From Strobilurus pachycystidiatus (Eukaryota > Basidiomycota > Agaricomycetes > Agaricales > Physalacriaceae), in assembly GCA_019915135.1 (NCBI GenBank), contig JAHLMK010000010.1, positions 1,550,001 through 1,614,000 on the forward strand: a stretch of 64,000 nt of DNA, written 5' to 3'. This document shows, piece by piece, positions 21,818 to 32,836 of this stretch (positions within the stretch are counted from its first letter, which is position 1; every line of letters starts with the position of its first letter). The notes below the pieces were generated by a model. The model was not told where the DNA came from. It saw only the letters and a program-made list of their open reading frames with translations, and made no database searches. The position numbers and the translations under genes are program-made.

Positions 21818-23878
21818 ATGGTTCTCACCCGCCTTGCCTACAACCTCGCCTCCCTTTTCTTCCGAGTCCCTAGGTCCGTCGCACTCTTGACCAGACACCC
21901 TAGTTCTGAGCAGCATTGCAGCGCTTCTCAGCAGGCTGAGGCCGCCAACCCAGACACCGTCCGCCTCAACATAGACTTTGAGGACGTCCTTCGTATCCGC
22001 CATCAAGACAATAACAAGGAGGCTCGAAATCGTGATCCGGACGTCGTTGCTTTCTTGGACTTTTTGAAGAATGAAGATAACGCGCCCGCACCCTCTGACT
22101 CCACCGCACCCACCCAGTCTACATCTGCCACCTCGTCCACTTCTGCGTCCGCCTCTGCTGCCGCGCCTGTTGCGCCAGCCCCCACTCACATCGACGTGCC
22201 CCCCACAAATCCAAAACGCTCTGTGCCGCATCGACCGAGTAAACGCAAGCAGACGCCCCACAAAGGGCCCCCACCCCTCAAAAAGCTAAAGCGGACAGGT
22301 AGCGCCATCCCAGTTTTGCCCCCCGTAGAATATGATCTGTAGGTTTTCTTCCTTTCATAATCACTTCCTCAAGTAATCTTACTTACACAGTGATCCTCCC
22401 GGACACAGTACTTTCTCCCGCAAGCGAGCTGCACCTTCTCACAAAACACCGATAACTGGAAAACCTCCCCGCTCCCTTCGCCGGAAACTTAAGTACAAAC
22501 AGTCCATGAATGTTGACGATGCACAGGAGTACCGAGCCGAAACCTTACTCAATGTTGAGGAGCTCCCCATCTCAACCACAGCTTGGATGGGAACGCGATT
22601 TGGTGCTCAAGCGGCTGCAACTCTACGACGCGCGCACGGTTCATTGAACACCATCTGGGAGCACTTAAAGGGCATCGTCATGGTTCCTTACGAAGGGTAG
22701 GCCTTCTATTCTAACGAATACAAGCTCGTTTTAACGTGTTTTATCCAGCAAAGCAACACGCTTCCTCGATACGTCAGGCCGTCTGATCATCTTTTGCTCC
22801 AAAGTCACGGACGAAATCAAGAGACTGATGCCTAAATTCATCGAGGAGGCTCAAGCCTTCGTCGACATCTGCATCCCGGTAACCGAAGCCCTCATGGAAG
22901 GAAACCAACGCGGTCATCATTGGTTTTGCGTGGCGGGTGTTGATCGAAATAATCGCGAGGTATCTGGTGCAACTCTCTGACTTTGAAGGAGACTTACTTC
23001 CCTTCTAGAAGCCAACCCCTTCCTTGTGGGATTCAATCAACTCAGACAAGCTCAAAGCCGCCTTCGCTCCCGGAACTGCCTTCGCCGCCATCAAGTACGC
23101 CCACATCTTTGTCTACCCTACAATGGCGCTAAACTTCCCTGCAGCGGCATCGCGCAGAGCCTCCTCAAAAGCATGTTTCCCGGCGTGGCCGCTCGATATG
23201 ACGCCTGTGCTGAATACATGATGGCTACGTACAAGCTTGCCCCCAAGTACGGTTCCTTCTGGAACTGGTGTCTTAACCACGCCCGCCCAGGAGTCGATCG
23301 CGTCTATTGCGAACCCCACGTCAATTTCAAGAATATAGCTCTGGGGGTGTGTATAGTTTTCGTCTACGGTTAGCTTCCTAAATCATCTGTCTCAAGTCTC
23401 CTCTAACACATTCCTAGGCGTCTTCAACCACTACGAAAAGGCCTGGCTCGTCATCTGGGAAGCCAACGTGTGTATCGAGCTACCTCCCGGCACATTCATT
23501 TTGTATTCCTCCTCGCTCTTTTACCACTTCAACGTGGATCTGAAAGGTGAGATCGCTGTACCCCATCGTGACCTCCTGCTGATATAGTACATAGACATTG
23601 AAGTTGTCGTCACGAATGGGGCAAAGCCCACCCAGGGGAACTCAAAGCCACTGAACCGCACCCCACTAGAGCGTCCATCGGGTATCACAGAAGAAGACTG
23701 GGCTGCAGGAAACAACCGTGGCTCGGTCGTCTGGTTTAATCAGGCATCCATGTTTCAAACGTCGGAAACAGGGTATTCTACGCTTAAGAAGGCTCGTGAT
23801 GCAGGACATACTGGAAACGCAGAGTGGGCCCAATTTCTTAATGTTGAAAGTGGTGTATTTCCCTCTACCTCGTCTTAA
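21818..23878 (+). CDS. 2-oxoglutarate/Fe(II) oxygenase-like protein, basidiomycete expanded family
   Basis: About eight exons join in phase from 21818 to the TAA at 23876-23878, with introns near 22331-22390, 22697-22748, 22961-23009, 23090-23138, 23370-23418 and 23550-23598. The N-terminal 200 residues are Ala/Ser/Pro linker with basic patches (KRKQTPHKG, RRKLKYKQ). The C-terminal domain resembles the large fungal 2OG-Fe(II) oxygenase families, including those likened to TET/JBP. It has EPHVNFKNIALG, IWEANVCIELPPGTFILYSS, LFYHFN and a downstream Arg in NNRGSVVWF. The first iron-ligand motif reads H-V-N where H-x-D is expected, so catalysis may be lost. Such families are known to occur beside DNA transposons in mushrooms, and the Plavaka gene is 5 kb away. 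Confidence 0.6.
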
Positions 23879-24682
23879 ACTAATTGCACAAATACAAACA
23901 TCTTGACTCTATAGAAAGAAATCGGAAACAACCATAGCCTTCGTCGTACCAGAACCTTTCTTCAAGCTTCCCACACCACTGGAACACGCCTCAAATAGGT
24001 CCCAGGCCTTGTTCATAGCTTCCCTCGCCTTTTGAACTGCCACAATATTGGCCGGAGATGGGGTCTGAATGTTGCGCGTCCGAGCAGACTCCCACTTCGT
24101 CAAAAGCTGCCGGTATTTCTCCTCCAATTTACGCATTTTGTCATTGTGAGCCTGTATTTTCTCATCTTCAGCGTGCAGGCGGTTTCCACGTTGGACATCT
24201 GGTGGGAAGGTCAAATTCAGAGTGATGGACAGCGAATCAACATACTCTGACGCTTCAAGGACCGCCCTATGTTCTCGTGCAAGTGTCCGCTGGCGTACGA
24301 TGGCCGAATTCCATAGTCTTCGGTAATCTAGAGGCGCAAACGGTTCAAGTTCATAACAATAAGGTTGGGAATGAGATCTTACCTGTCTGGCTTCTGACTG
24401 AATGAGGTCGTAATATTCTCCAGACTCGACACCGCCCAGCAGAGAGCAGTACCTTCCTTCTTGATTTGCGTCCGAGTGAGAGTTCTCAATCATGTTGTCA
24501 TGACTATCGCCAGATCGCCAAATGTCCAGCGGTATCAGACTTTTCTCCCAACATATACCTTGTAGTACAAACCCACTTTGCTCCTTGTTAACGACCCAGT
24601 CTTTCATTTCTTCAGCGCGTGTGAGACACAAAGAAAAACGGACTCACTTCTCCCTGCCAGTCCTCCAGCCTCACGAATGTAC

Positions 24683-25963
24683 TAGAGACCTTCACGAGTC
24701 CTGACTCGAGTTGACTCGGACTCGTGGTCGTGAGTACTCGTGGGCCAAAACGGTGCCCGCGACTCGCATCAGGACTCGCACTGGCAAAGACTCAAGTCCC
24801 GCGAGTCGAGTACTCGCGGGTCTAATGAGTACTCGCCAAGATCTGAGTCGTCATGAGTACTCACAAGTACTTGCATGAGTACTCGCGCAGTACTCGTGGT
24901 AATCATTGTCATGCATGACGAATCCCCCCGAGCAATTGCGCAGGGGGCCTCAGCCGGGCATGATTAGATGGTAAAAAAGATGGGAAAGTTGCATGGGTGC
25001 CGATGGGAGCGGGAAGCAGGCCAGCGGGGTGGTGAGAGTGGTGAGGTAGTGGGCGGGTGGCTGGTGGCGGATAGGATGGAAGGCGGGGCCGCAATGTATA
25101 TTGCCATAAATTGAATCAATGGAGACAGCACCATTTGACGCTGTCAAAATGAGTGAGAAGAAAGGACATACCTGGACGGATAGGGGCAACGCTCTCAAAA
25201 TAGCCGGTGTGGTGGGAAGTGGTGTGAGTGGCTGATGGGCAATGGAGGCTGCATATTGGTATCTAAGATATGATTATTAGTAGAGACGGCGTCGTTTGAC
25301 GCAGTTGAAATGAATACAACACACCTAGAGGCGCAGCGTCACCAGCAGACACGCCGTGCCCCATTGTTCCGCTCTTGACGGGTGCTGCTGCCGTCGTTGG
25401 CATCCGCGTCGTCGACGTCGTCCACTTCAGCAATGACCAACGTCTTTGTTTGTCGTGTGCTGCCCTTTTGTGGGGACTTTTGCGGTGTTGTCATTCCGTT
25501 GCTAGGGCTGTGACGCCCTAGCAACGGGCTGTGAATGCTGTCCAGGCCATCTTGAATGGCATACCGAGTGTCGTCCGAGTCCAGCTGACAGTTTGTCAGG
25601 CTGGCGGGGTTGACGAGACGTCAAGCCCCATGGTGGTTGCGGTGAAAGGAGTGTCGATCACGATCACTCGGGACAATATCTCAATCCCGAGTGATCGTGA
25701 TCCGGTGATTCAGTGTGCGTGATTGGTTACACGCACTCAACCCACATTCCAAGGTCAGACATTGACCATTGGAATGCTCGCAAACATGCGAGTCTGGGCG
25801 AGTACTCGTGACGAGTACTCACTAGACTGCAACCGTGCCCGTGACTCGTGTAGGACTCGGGTCGGCAAGATCCGCGGATCCTTGGAGATCGAGTCCCGCG
25901 AGTCCCCGAAGCGAGTCGAGTCACGGGTACTCACGAGACCCCTCAGACTCGTGAAGGTCTCTA
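24683..25963. mobile_element. hAT-type non-autonomous element, copy 1
   Basis: The ends are inverted repeats beginning TAGAGACCTTCACGAG. The flanks carry the 8-bp duplication GAATGTAC (24675-24682 and 25964-25971), typical of hAT. Subterminal regions are packed with GAGTACTCG and GACTCG words. Two strong central hairpins occur: a 12-bp stem at 25496-25527 and an 18-bp perfect stem at 25656-25702. No transposase is encoded. It interrupts an exon of the MULE transposase gene. A second copy at 45293-46573 has the same length, with two base differences seen by eye. Confidence 0.93.
25656..25702. repeat. Perfect 18-bp stem hairpin inside hAT copy 1
   Basis: GATCACGATCACTCGGGA (25656-25673) and its exact reverse complement (25685-25702) surround an 11-base loop. 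The same structure lies at 46266-46312 in copy 2. Confidence 0.85.
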
Positions 25964-28605
25964 GAATGTACTCAAGCGTTCCGTCCCATCCTGCGCAATA
26001 GAGACCAGACAAAGAGCGCATAGCGGTCTTCACGTCTTCTGTAAAGCCGCTTTCCCAAATATTTTGCTTCCAGTGCACAACACAGATTCTGTAGATTCGG
26101 TGAAGGTGTTCGTACGGCGTGAGAGAGGATACAAGGCGATCCGGCTCATGAAGGTCGTATTTGTCACGGTAGGCAGTGCCTTGCGCTTTACGGTGCAAGT
26201 ACTGGCCAAATCCTTGAACAGTCGTCAGTCAAAGTCACCATTCCAACAGAGATTGCACCTTTTCCTTGTCCACCCCCTTGATCACCCACCATCTGTAGAC
26301 AACAGCCCGAAGGATAGTCGTCTAGAGACTCTGCATCAAGGTGACGCCATCAAAGTGCCTTCCCTGTATCCTCCTCGACAAGTACATCCATCTCAACAAA
26401 CATGTGCTCATGCGCCTCAGCTGTTTCACGATTGATGTACATTCGCGTGTAGACATTGTCTTGAAACAGCGTCAGGGCGCAGGTAAGGACCAAGAAGTGA
26501 ATCAACTTACTGAGATTTACTCGGCGGTCCTTTGACCCAACGACGAACTCCTTGTACCCCACGATTCGCTTGTGTGATACATCGCATTGCAGGTAGCTGG
26601 CACCGAGAAGTCTGACGCTGTTAGCCTTGTGCATACAGATGATGATTCGGAGGCGATCCCCATTCTCATCGACTTCGTCGATGATCTTGCGGATATAGCG
26701 GGCTTCTACGGGATAGTATTTGTTCTGGATGCGATAGTGATTGAGGAGGCCGTTCCAGCCAGTACCATGTGGGTAGGCATAGCCCTTGCCCTGTCCAATG
26801 TACATCCCTAGCCTGGCACGATTCCCAAGGGCAGGGTGCAGATCTGACAATGCTGGCCTCAACTTCCGAGGGAACGCCTTCCGGAGGAACGCCTTTGTTA
26901 TAGGGTGACGAAGAAATCGGCGAGGCGTTAGATTCGCAAGATCTTCTCCGATATGAGAAAAGATATCAAAGAGGAGAGACCTCACGCGAGGTGGCGTCTT
27001 GTTGGGAAGGGGTACAGGATGATTGTGCGTCCCAACTAGCTGAATGAAGACGTATGGGCACTGGTGGCAAAATTCCTCCTTGGGCTCATAGACACGGAAC
27101 CGAACTGGGCATTCGTGTCGAACCAGAAGAGGCTGCTGTAAGACACCGTTATCGTCACGATGATCAAAAGCTAGGGACATCTCAGTCTTGTTGAATGAGA
27201 GAAGAATCTATACTCACGACAGTTCAAGCGTTTTGAAGAAGTGTTCACAATTGTAGTACATCTCGCCAGAGGGCCGTATCCTTCTTGTGCCGCGGCCTCC
27301 TCCATTTCGTCGACGATCTCTGTATCCTCAAAATAGATCGCTTCCAAGTATTCTAGATCAAAGCGGGACTCATCAATGTAGGAGAGGAGGTGTAGACGGC
27401 TATCCACAGGGTGATAGAATTCGCAACTAAGACTGTGTAAGCATGCCGATCTTCCATGAATTCCAGAGGGACTCACCAAAAGAAAGGTTTCCCTTCGGAA
27501 TCATACTCCAAAAGGATGTTGCCACGACAGCGAGGAATTTTGTCATGATAGCCTCTTCGAAGTGTTTCGTTGTGATGGTCGATGGCAAGCTGAGCTTCAG
27601 TTCGAGGAGGAAGTTGTTGAACCTCTGCTTGCTTTGCCTGACAGCCTTGGCGTCGAATAGCAGTCAAGAGACCAGCAGTCTGTCTGAAAACCTCCGCTCT
27701 TGGCTGCTGGCTATGCCTCTGCATCTCCCTATCCTCATTGAGGCGGCGTGTCACATCCTCTCGAGTGGCGGAAGTATGAGAGAATCTTTCCGAGGACGTA
27801 TCCGCAAACGGACAGGCTTTGATTCCCTGGCCTGGTAGTGATTTAGCATGTGGCTGGCCAAGCGAGGAAATGTACTGACACGCAGAATGGCTCTCATAGC
27901 AAGGGACGGATTCCTCATAAACGTTGTTCAGACAAGGATGATTTACATCGACGTCCAGCTTCGTCTGGCCCATAGGAGCCCCCGCCGAGTACGCGAAATC
28001 CTCCAGCGGGTTTGACCAGTTGTCAGGATCTCTGCGAATAAGATAGCCGACGGGAGTGTTGTTGGTCTCTGGGTATTCAATGTAGGCATTGGGGTTTTCG
28101 TAGGTCAGTAACTTGGATAGAAAGCGCCTAGCATCGAGTTGCACATCTGTTTCAACGGCAGAAGGCAGGGGAGGCTCGGTATTCAAGAGAGCATCGGAAA
28201 GTGACGTTGTGATGTCAATACTGACTTCGACACGCTGGGAAACAGAGGGTTGAGGAATGGGGGAAGCAGTTCTCGTCAGAGGAATGGTAAGGCCCAGGGA
28301 GAGAACTAATTGCTCCAAGTCCAAGTAGAGAGGCGTCGGCGCGTAAAGTGTTGGATGATGCCGCGCATAGCGCGTCAACGTCTGGATCAAAGGGATGATG
28401 TCGCGGGATTCAGGCGGAGGGGACTCTGGGTTGAGCAACGAGGAGAGGCGCATCGGATTGAGCTGCCTACAGACACAAAGAAAGCAGCCAGAAGGGCGCA
28501 AGATGGTGGAGACGTCAAGTACAGTAAAACAATCATACCAAAGCCTCTCCCAAGCCTCTCTTCGATTCCTCCCCAGCTACTCGTGATCCTGTCCAACTCT
28601 TGCAT

Positions 28606-29280
28606 CGATTGAAGCCGCCAAGCTTGAAGATCTGCTAGTTCTAGTCAATACGGTCGAATGGGTGTGACAGCAATTTACCAGTTCCAAGCAAATGCACCGA
28701 GATGGCCTTGCTAGCGCGTTCAAGATGGGTTTCGCCCGAGCTACACGCTATGAAAGTTGCTTCTTCTGCCATCTTCCAGCCAATGAGCGTGCAACCCTCT
28801 GAGATATCACACCCAAGAAACCGGAAGCGAGAGATGGCCTGTCATGATGTGGCCTCACCGCAACTCAAGGCCCTCCACTTTGGTCACACTCTGGCGTCCT
28901 GATGCTACGGCTACATAAACCAGCGCCACACCGGAAGATGCCGAGAGATATATCAAGGGGTTGAGAGTTCGATCCCTTATGGCGACAGAACCGGGATCCT
29001 GAAGTCCCGCCCTTGTCGGGCTTCCCGCCCTCCCGGATACACTTTGGAGCGAACGCACATGGTGTAAGACACCCCGGGAATATACTTAGGCCGCGTGAGT
29101 CAGGCGGGAGTCGGTACCCGACCAAACCCGCCTTCCCGACCAATGGGCGGTCATCGATCTGTCGGGCGGTCATCGGGATGTCGGGATCTCCGTCATCCGC
29201 AGCGTCGGACCACTCCCGACGCATCGGGAGTATGTGGTAGAAGCTTCGAGAAGAGGAACGACGAGCAAGCATGGGATTAG
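28606..29280. other. Intergenic with CCCGAC/GTCGGG-rich cluster
   Basis: From about 28970 to 29230 the words CCCGAC, GTCGGG and CCCGCC recur on both strands. Two 19-base near-identical units (GGGCGGTCATCG...) stand in tandem at 29145-29182. This may be the subterminal part of an unrecognised DNA element. No coding sequence is supported. Confidence 0.4.
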
Positions 29281-29288
29281 TATAAATA
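29281..29288 (+). promoter_or_regulatory. TATA box of the DUF6532-like gene
   Basis: TATAAATA about 103 bases upstream of the first in-frame ATG (29391). Confidence 0.5.
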
Positions 29289-29390
29289 CAGAGACAGCGT
29301 TGTACTAGCTACTCAGACTTCGTCCTTAACCAGTTTTCCCCATACAACCCCGTTGGGCACTCTGAGCTCTCCGTGGTAGGACTCACCCAC

Positions 29391-31731
29391 ATGTCTCCCT
29401 TCGATACCTCCGCCAACGTCGTTGACTCCGACGAGAGAAGGCTCCCCGACGCCACACCTGGGACTAGGTCCGGCGGCGAGCCTCGTGCCTTGGGATTAGG
29501 TTCCTACGGTATCACAGTCTCTGGCGAGATGGATGTGCGACCATCGAGGGCCCCTATGACTGGTACAGTACGACCAGTCAAGCACAATACGAGGATGTAC
29601 GTGGTACGCTCGCAGGAAAGCTATGGGTTGACTACAGGGGTAGTCTCTCATGAGCGGGTCCTTGTCACGGCGGGGTCAGGTCGTAACATGGCCACCTTGA
29701 AATCTCGTCGGAGCCTCCTTTGACGTGAAGTGGGCGTCCAGATGTCAGAGTTCGGGATGAAGAAGGATTCGGCCGTACGACGCGCCGATGAACTTTTTCG
29801 AGGCCGGTTCACGTGGAGCGGCTTTCGGTTGTTGCTTACCGGTCAAGATCTATCGGCAAATGTTGATTCCTGAGGGGCTCGGATGCATCATTTTCGCCTT
29901 CGCTGTCATCACCAGGCCCAGGGGCGAAGACTACCATACTCAGCCCTCAGTACAGCCACGCTCACGGAAGCCTTCGGCGGGTCACATGAATGGTATGTCA
30001 TGTTCGGATTTTTCTTCTCACGGCTCATTCCTTCCCAGTCGACCACGACGACCTACTTGATTTCGGTGACTACCGTTTGAATGCTGCCGCTAGTCGCAGC
30101 AGCATCAGTATTGGCGTCCGCGACGACGAGGACGAGGACGAAGATGATGCCGATATGGGAACCGGCTTAGAATTCCGTCAGGACGACGACGTCGACGACG
30201 ACAGTGAAGCACTTGACCTCATCAGCAGTTTCGTTCAGGAGGGCCATAAGCTCAACCTCAAGGACTGGACTGGTCATTCGTTCAGGAGATGGTTAAGGTG
30301 CGTGTCTTTTTCTATCTGTTCATGGTTTCACTCATTTTTTACAGGCCTACATTCAAGAGGCTGCGGATCGTGAGCTCGCCTTGGCACTCCAGCGCGAGCT
30401 CGAACCAGTCCCAAAGCAACGGCCTGCTCGGAAAAATCCCGCTAGCACAGGACGGTTGACCGCAGTCCATGCCGAGGTATGTCTTCTTTCCTAGTTCTCT
30501 GATTATCTGGGCTTATCTTCTATAGAAATCTTCCTTTGCTGCGAATCCCTCGCCTCCGGCAGGTGCTACTCTCCAGGATGACGACGACGAACTTGAGGAT
30601 GACGACGACGAACAAGACGGCCTGGACGACGGCTCACCACCTTCCACGTCGACTAGGAAATGGCACCCTTCCACCAATATCGTCACGACCATGAATCGCC
30701 AGAAGTATTTTATCAACAAGCGAGATCAGACGGCCGAGATGTCGTCCATCATGCGCGGCACCATCCACGGATCGAGCAAGGACGTCTTCCTCAGCCAGGA
30801 CAAGGGTTTCAATGCGTTCGACAGTGCCGCGCTTGCACGCCTATGTATTGATCATGCTGTCATCGTCGCTAATCAGAAAGGTCATCCACTCATAGCAGAA
30901 CGTCTCACGTCTGGAGATCGGCGCACGTACATCGAACCGATGGCCAACTATGTACGTGCTCTGTCTTCTGCATCAACCAACTAACACTCATGTTTTCGCA
31001 GTACTTACAACGCATCAATCTCGCTCGGACCAAGGTCAAGACTGTTGCCGACGCCATCGTTCCGACTATCTTCGACCTCTCCATGAACGCTGTCAGTCGC
31101 GGACGTGCCAACACGCTCCTTAGGGGCATGGCATACTCGTATGGTGTTGATGCGGCAGTATGTCCTTCTCTCTGTCCCGATTATTTTCTTGACACTATGA
31201 CTGCAGGGCGAACCGGACCATGGAAAGCCTGTCGGTGCTGCCATCATCCAAATGATCCTCACGAAGACGTTTGCCGGTGCCGGCTCAAAGTCACTCCTCG
31301 CCAAGTACACCCCGGAGCTCACGTCCTCGCTAATGGATGTACCTCTGGAGAAGGAAGTGCCACCGGTCATGGTTGCACTCTCAGCTACCGGGGTATGTCT
31401 TTCCTGCTTGTTTCATGTATGTCACTGATGACTTGCAGGCCCACGCAATCCTATCTGAGATTGCCGCCAACAAGAAGGAAGAGTTCTCGGGAAGCAATCT
31501 CGAGAACGTCTTCCGTCACTACATGGTCGTTCTCCACGGGCTTCGCGAGCGCCGCCCTGTACATTATCACACGTTGATGCACGGCCTCTATCTCAATGCC
31601 ACGTACGTCTTCGTCTCTGCACATGCACTGCATGCTTACCCTTTCTCAGTGCCGCGATTCCGCTTGCTTCTCACGGCCTCGACACGGCCGCCATTCTCTC
31701 CGCCGTCGATTGGGATGCCATCGCAGAGTAG
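29391..31731 (+). CDS. DUF6532-like protein (basidiomycete-specific family)
   Basis: The C-terminal half is a well-spliced gene. Exons start near 30040, 30344, 30526, 31002, 31207, 31439 and 31652 and end at the TAG at 31729-31731. An Asp/Glu-rich linker (DDEDEDEDDAD; DDDDELEDDDDEQD) precedes a helical domain with AIVPTIFDLSMN, VMVALSATGAHAILSEI and PVHYHTLMHGLY. These match my recollection of the C-terminal pattern of DUF6532, a family of unknown function largely found in Agaricomycetes. The 5' part (29391-30030) is uncertain: the ATG at 29391 follows a TATA box, but the joining exons are not clear, and part of that stretch (29840-29960) resembles, on the other strand, a piece of the gene at 17163. 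Confidence 0.65.
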
Positions 31732-32347
31732 GCTGTATGCTGTCCCGTATTTACTCCACGGACTTCGTCTCGATCCTCTATTTATCAGCCCCTGCACCCG
31801 TTAGTCCTATGTTACCGCGTATGTAGCATGTATACCCGCGACGGCTTCGTGTACGCTGCTCACACTCGTTTGAAATCATACTCTCTTTTGCTAGAATCTG
31901 TTGTATGAATTCCAGTACTGCTAGCTAAGCTCTCGATTGCACCGTGTAATATAAACTGTCAATAGTCACAATTTTGGGCGAAGTTCTCGCGTAAATGCTG
32001 GCTAATCGATGCGATTCTCCGAGGGGACCGCTTAACGGTTCGATAATGTGAAAACAAGTCGTTAAGTGAGATATCTTCTATAAACAGTGATGCTATCCAA
32101 CTTCCGGGGTAACATCGAGGTAGCATCAGGCTATTATCAAAGGACCGCTTTCCTGATGAATGACATCCTCAAATGCTCGACGCTATACCTGGACACCTCA
32201 ATGTCGCGCTCATAAGATTCGCATATCAGTCAGCTGCGACAGCCAAATCCTCCGCGTCCCCATCCTCTCCGACGCGGATCATTGTCCCAGGAGTGCAAAC
32301 TTGGCGCCAGCTTGTACGCGATCGCTGGCATTCTGCTACGGGTATGG
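31732..32347. other. Spacer up to retrotransposon B
   Basis: 3' flank of the DUF6532-like gene. A short frame at about 32173-32352 (MLDAIPGHLNVALIRFA) ends at the insertion point of element B. The flank resumes at 51243. Confidence 0.4.
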
Positions 32348-32352
32348 GGTCG

Positions 32353-32800
32353 TGTTGTGAATGTCGGATAATCTACGAAGGTCAGTGGAGTATCCGAAGG
32401 TCGAGGGTTCGATCGCGGTTCGAAGCGAAGGTCGGTAGTGTAGTGTGTTGAGAACGTATGACTAGTTTAGTTCGAAGTCACACGAAATGAGTATGAAATG
32501 AGAATGAAATGAAATTGAGACGGAGTAAGTAAAACAGATATATCGGTAAGTGTTTAGTTGTGGGCAGTAAAAAGGTGTCTTCTCAGAAGGGCCTGTTACT
32601 GGTTAAATACTGTACTACGAGGCAGTGTACTACTGCGCGACTACTGCGGAAAGCTGTCCGACATAGCCTTGAGGCTGTCCGAGTGAAACGCGAACTAAAT
32701 ACTGAGTGAGAGTGAAACGAGGAGAGCTGACGAATTTTTAAATAAGATAATTCTAGGCAGATAAGATAAGTGAGACGGAGGAGGTTACAGATCCATAACA
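32353..32800 (-). repeat. Element B 3' LTR
   Basis: 448 bp, identical by eye to 50795-51242. It contains GGGTTCGATCGCGG (about 32404-32417), which resembles the B-box/T-loop of a tRNA gene. Confidence 0.95.
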
Positions 32801-32836
32801 CAGCCCCCCGTGCGTAGAATTACCATTTTGAAACCT

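Larger units (their letters stand above)
23909..28605 (-). pseudogene. MULE-type transposase gene with WRKY-GCM1 zinc finger, disrupted
   Basis: Minus-strand exons run from about 28605 or 28450 to 23909. The N-terminal region (28500-27475) is a long linker. A zinc-binding segment with YYNCEHFF, then HECPVRFRVY, CHQCPYVF and GTHNHP, matches the WRKY-GCM1 finger of Mutator-like transposases. The MULE core follows: LGASYLQCDVSHKRIVGYKEF, TRMYINRETAEAH, KYDLHEPDRL, RICVVHWKQN and, in the last part, IENSHSDANQEGRYCSLLGG. Two lesions are visible: an in-frame TGA at 26350-26352, where the family has a residue before WRHL, and a 1281-bp hAT insertion at 24683-25963. Splice sites elsewhere are still good, so inactivation looks recent. 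Confidence 0.85.

Noticed and set aside
21671..22261. Minus-strand frame of 196 codons
   Set aside because: Gly/Arg-rich antisense of the Ala/Pro-rich first exon of the oxygenase-like gene.
28955..29000. tRNA-like T-arm (GAGAGTTCGATCCC)
   Set aside because: No matching acceptor, D or anticodon stems could be found around it.
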